A stretch of 64,000 nt of DNA from Rhabdophis nuchalis (Eukaryota; Chordata; Lepidosauria; Squamata; Natricidae), in contig CM077645.1 of the NCBI GenBank assembly GCA_039707465.1, positions 146,375,503 through 146,439,502 on the forward strand, in the 5' to 3' direction. The position numbers were made by a program, and so were the translations under genes. Below, piece after piece: positions 49,801-55,800 of this stretch. A model generated the notes under the pieces. It worked only from the letters and a program-made list of their open reading frames with translations, did no database searches and had not been told where the DNA came from. Within the stretch, counting starts at the first letter, position 1. Every line of letters starts with the position of its first letter.

Positions 49801-52800
49801 AGGTCTGTTCAACTTTCACATAGATGGCCTCTTTGTCAAACCAGCGGTCTTTCAAACCAGCGGTCTTTCAAACCAGCGGTCAAACCAGCGGTCTTTCAAA
49901 CCAGCAGTCTTCTGTGTCCAAAATGTGGACTTTGCTGTCTTTTGAGTTAAGTTCTGCATCAGATAGCTAAAAGAAGCAAGCAGGCTAATTGTACAGGAAC
50001 CAATTATTTTAGTTCCATATTATTCTACAAATGTTATTATGATAGCAGTCAAATAATAACTACTTTAGCACTTTTAAGGCTATATGAAATTTTCGGAAGC
50101 TCTTCCAGATAGATAGACAGACAGAGAAAGAGAGAGAGAGAGATAGAAAGAATATGTTTGATTGTAATTCTTCCTTTGAAATCTATTAACAGGGATCTGT
50201 AATGACAAAAAAACAAAACCAGACTCTCCTCAATCCAAGGAACGACTCTTATGGCAGTTTATTCCATCCATGAGTCAAAAACCTAAGGCGACTTTTTTCC
50301 AAAGAGCACATCCTTTGAAATTGGATGGTTAAATTTTTGGATTTGAATTTACTTTCAAAACCCATTGTACCAAAGTAAGATGAAATGGATAATCTACAGA
50401 GATGCACTTTAAAATCACTCACCTGAAAAGTGGGAAATGTTAAGTTTTCCCCCACTGCCATTTTCCCTGGCCTAATTAATAGCCTCTGGGCATTTTAGCC
50501 TCAACATAAAGTCAGGGAGGGCTGTTGCAATTGGGCGGGGAGGGGGGGGCACAGGCGGACAAATCTTCCTGCTTCTCTTTAGGCTTTATTAATGCATAAT
50601 AATATATAAACACAGTTCCCCTCCCACCCCATGAAAACAAAATGCAGGCTTTACTCTCTTGAACTTCCTTCCTCTTTGGTGAATGATATATTAAGAACCC
50701 ATATAATTTCTGGGTAAAAGAAAATTACCGTACAAACATAATCTAAATATGGAAACTATATAATATTCAGATTGACTTCAATTGATATCTGAATGTCCAA
50801 TATTAAATTTGTTAATTGAGAATGATAAAGCAACAAAAAACTTTTTTTTTTAGAAATTAAGACCTCTTATTTGTGCTTGCTGCTATAAAACTAACCCTAA
50901 AATTTGTTTAGCAGATCCTAACTATTGTAAAATCAGATGCTGAAGATGTAACACTGGAATATTTCTGTCTTTCAGGCTCGACTTGAAATTTGTGCCTTGA
51001 GAGATTCCGTATCCATATTCCTCACCTCTGAAAGCAAGTAAGAAAAAAAAATGTGACAGAATCAATTAACACTTTTTTTAAAATAAAATATGCTCCAAAT
51101 GAAAAAGCCCTTCATAAAATGCCTTAATGTAAACCTGGATTAATTGAGATGCCCAATATAATGTTTGTGACCTCTGAAACTACTTCTAATCAGATACAAA
51201 AAATTAGTAGAGTATGTAAACCTTAATGGAGCCTCACTATAATTGATAAAACATTTTAAACCACTTTGACATCAAACACACCCCAAATGGAAGAAAATGA
51301 ATAAATACAATCTTGATTTTTACTTATTTTGCTTCAGTACCCTGATCCAATACATTCATGGTCACCACAAAATATTAAGTTGAGATCTTGTAATCAAATG
51401 AATGTATTTATATATTTCCATTTCATCTTAAAATTGCATATGACTGCGTAATTTTCTTGGTATTTAATTGATAGTTTTATTTGTTTAGTAAAAAAAAAAA
51501 AAAGAGGAGGGAAGTATTGTGTGTGAACCATGAGCTTGGTATGGGATTAGACCAGGGGTCTCCAACCTTTGCAACTTTAAGTCTGAAGGACTTCAGCTCC
51601 CAGACTTCTCCAGCCATCTTTGCTTTGCTTTGCTTTGCTGGCTGGAGAATTCTGGGAGCTGAAGTCCTTCAGACTTAAAGTTGCAAAGGTTGGAGACCCC
51701 TGGATTAGACTACATCCCTTCCTTAAAATGTCAGTAGGTGTTCTATATTTTGCAATCATTCAATCTCCAGTCCTGAAATCAGTCTTCCCAGCCTATTGGC
51801 TTTGGAAGTAAAGTGCCAATATATAGAATCTCAATCCATCCATCCATCCTCCCTCCCTCCCTTCCCCCCTCTCTTTCTCTCTCTTGCTGTTTGTTCAAAA
51901 CTTCTTCATGGGATTTTCTTTTAATTTCCGACAAATAATTCCCTCCCCCCAAAAAGTCCTAGTAGCTCCTCATTGTTAGCTTTTCATACAAGGATCTCTT
52001 TTTCCTCCCCCCTCCACAACAGTGTCATCAGGTTTCTCCTAGAATAAGGTAGATTTTCCTAGGCAAATCTCTTAACTTTCAGCACATTTTTTTCAATACA
52101 ATATGGGTTGGATTTTTTTGGGCTGGAAATAACTCAAGGCCAAAGCTTTTAGAATAACAATAACAACAATGTATTTAATTCAAGGTAGTGAACACACCTA
52201 ATGATCCTGCTTTCTGTTTTCCCTGCAATAACAATACTGTGAGGTGGGTTGGGTTGAAGAAACAGTGACTGGCCAAAAGTCGTTCAGCCAGATTTCATGC
52301 CTAAGGAAGCCCCAAATCTCACAGTCTCCTGGTTTCTAGCCCAGCACCTTCACCACTACACAAAACTGGCTCTCATGAATGGTATCATGACCACTGAGTT
52401 ACAACTATTTTGTTTCTGTTCTCAGGAGTGTGTTTTCTTGACTATTGTGAAGCCTTGCGGTATATGGAAAATCAGTTGAGCGAAATTTCATGTCTACCTG
52501 GGGGAAAATAGTGGGTGTTATAAATGGATATTCCCTAAGAGGTGTTTTTTTAAAAAAAACCTATTTCCTTCAGTGAAAATCCATTAGTGTTACAGGTCCG
52601 CCTGTATTTCTCAGGAAAAATCCTTGAACAGGAATTTAGCCATCGTTTAGGCAGTTACGGATCTTCTTGTGTAAATGGCATTCCAAAACGGAATATTCTT
52701 CCTATTCTAACCAATTGGAATAGTCCTTAAATTACTGGCTAAGGGTTAAGTTTCATCATTGTGCATAGAGGCTTCCTAGATTATTTTGAAAGCATATCAC

Positions 52801-55800
52801 AGATGTTTAGCACAGATTAAACACATTTCAATAGAAGCAATCCATTTGTTTTCTGTCACAGTGAGGAGAGACAGTAAGTCACATGAAAGCAACACCTCTA
52901 TAACATAACATCCATTTTCATATTAAAAAGACTGTCTCTATAAGGTTTAGAAATATCCACAGAAGGAAGATAGTTTTAGAAGACAAGATAAGATTGAAAA
53001 ATCAAAATGAAACTGAAAACAGAATGATGAAAGCTTATTCTGTGGAATAAAATGAAGACTATGTGTATGTACAAATATGTATGTGTTACATTTTTGAGCT
53101 GATCAATAAATAAGTCAGGGAGACTAGTATAGATTTATTTATTTATTGATCTTATTTATTCTTATTTATTTATTTATTTATTTAACAGACTTATTGATCA
53201 GCTCAAAAATGTAACACACATATAAAAAAATTACACAACGGAACTTATTGCTTTCTGTCTAGATCAGGGGTTCCCAAACTTAGCAACTTTAAGACTTGTG
53301 GACTACAACTCCCAGAATTCTCCAGCCAGCATAGCTGGCTGGAGAATTCTGGGAGTTGAAGTCCACAAGTCTTAAAGTTGCCAAGTTTGGGAACCCCTGG
53401 TCTAGATGGTCTCTGGTGATGAGCCGAAAGGCAGAAAAGGAGAGCAGTATGCTTCCTCCCTTAATTGGGGCTTAACAGGGTGTTGTGACACAAGTATATA
53501 AATATGTATGTGTGTCTATGCGTGCTTATGCACATGAACTCTGAAAGCTATCCAGAAATCATTCCTGTAAGTGGCTCTTAATTTGTATTAATTTTAATTG
53601 TAAGTATTTGGTAGCAATTTGCAGGTTGCGTGTCTAGCTTCAAATGCAAACACATATAAGGCATACACTTAAATAACATATAGAGACTGGAAATTAATAA
53701 TTTTGGTCAACTTGTGTAAGGGAAATATCTGTTTAATTTACAGCTCAAGCTTTAAGCAAGCTCTGGAAGCCTTGCCTCAGCTGTCAAGTGGTGCAGATAA
53801 AAAGTAAGTTGGTCTCCTTTATAATTTAGAAGGTGTGTTTTGCAAATAGTACAGCGGTTGAAGCATTCATTCCTTAAGGATAAACCTATTTTTGATCCAA
53901 GGCATGGCAAATACAGTGTTAGTGGTGATGTTTCCATTACACCATTTTCCATGCACACAGTACATATAGACTTTAATGCGATTTATCATTATAACAATTC
54001 TGCAAAGATTACAAATGACTGATGTTTTGAAACAGCAGCAAGACACTGGAGAGCAAAAAGAAATTTGTTCTTGAGTTATCAACATCGAAAATAGAACTCT
54101 TCATTCAATTCATTACAGTGGCCCTTATTTGTTCATTTCCCCTAAACTGAAAAAAACAACAAAATTTTCATGTCAGTATTGGAAGAAGCTGGAATCTGAG
54201 TTGCTTCCAACTCCTTCAATAGTGATCTTCAAAGAGTTATTGATACGTTAAATAGGTTTTCCCCCATAATGCAATTTATCTGCTAAAACACACATATGCT
54301 CTTGTTACTTCTGAAAGATGAACACTGATTACACAGAAGTATTTCTAATAATGAATTCAAAGGATTTAGACCTGTGGCTAGTAATCAAATAGACTTAAGA
54401 TTGACTTATGAAATATTGACTCTATATAGATACTGTATTTGTGCTCAATCCTGCAGGATGGTGTTGAGAAAATAGAAGTTCACATGCTTGTATCCTTTAG
54501 TACAGATCTAGTACAGATTATAGAGCTGTGGAATTTACTGCAGTTGTTAAATACTGTTCATTTTTTTTCAAAAAGGAAATCAATGACAGCCTAAAATATA
54601 TTTTAACATTTTAATGTAAGATTAAATAGCCTTCCTTTTTTTTAGTTCACATATTTTTGTCAGAGGCACTAACATTTTTTATCATGATTTATGATTATCA
54701 GAATATTTCCTGAATGCTGGATTTAACCAGTGAAGTAAACAAACAATAAAAGGAAAACAAGACACTAACTAAAGGGAATACAAAACGGTTCAATTTTGAT
54801 TGTGTCACATACTTTGTATATAAAGCAACATTAACTAAGATTCTGAATTTAGATCACATAACCTACCTAAATTTTCTTGTTATTCCTGCTCTTTAAACAA
54901 TGTTATCCTCTAAGCATGCAACCTCATACATCACGGGTGTCAAACCCGCGGCATCACATTCTCATGATGTGATGTTTCACAGTGTTTTTCCCATTCGCGG
55001 AGCTAGGGTGGGCATTGCCTGCATGCAACACATCCAGCCTGCGGGCCACCAGTTTGATACCCGTCATATATGCTTAATGTGGATAAATTCTGCAGCATGC
55101 AACATGGCTCATATCTTAGGAAACATTAAATTCCACTTAAAAGCTAAGAGCAATTATCACCCCATATATTAATCTACATAAAATTATTCTTAAGAATATC
55201 AATCTCTTTTATTATTACGAAAAAGCTAAAAATATTTGTATACAAACGATTATGTTTTGTATTTGCAGTTTATTTTGAATACATGAAAGGCTATTGAAGT
55301 TGTGAATCTTATTCCACCAGCACTCAATCTGTATAAATGCACATGTATTCCTCAGGAAACAAAATAAAAAAGCATAAGGACACACACCTATAATTAATGC
55401 ATCTGCCTATATGTAGTCTTATTGATCTCACATCTTGGAAAAAAACACAAGCTAAATATTTTGGCAGAAGTGTTTGTAGATTACTCTGAATTACTGAGAT
55501 TGCATGATAGAAAACAGGTTTGTTAGAAAACAGGTTGCATGGAAACCAAATTTAAAAAATAGAGACCCTGCAAGGATATTATTAACAGATCCATTTTACA
55601 AATAGTCTAAACTCTGCATATCTTCTCATGTATCTTATAAAATGCTCTGTAGTTCTCAGGAATCTATTTCCCTTCCTACCACCCCCATTCCTGCCTCCAC
55701 CATGTGTGGTGGGATCAGTGGCTGACAGGAAGGAAGCCCAGTAGGGGAAGTTCAAAGATATTCCAGCATGGACTCCATAGGTGGGAGGAAGCATGTGAGA

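Noticed and set aside
49838..49912. CRISPR-like spaced repeats
   Set aside because: The repeats are head to tail with no spacers, in vertebrate intron DNA next to a retroelement fragment.
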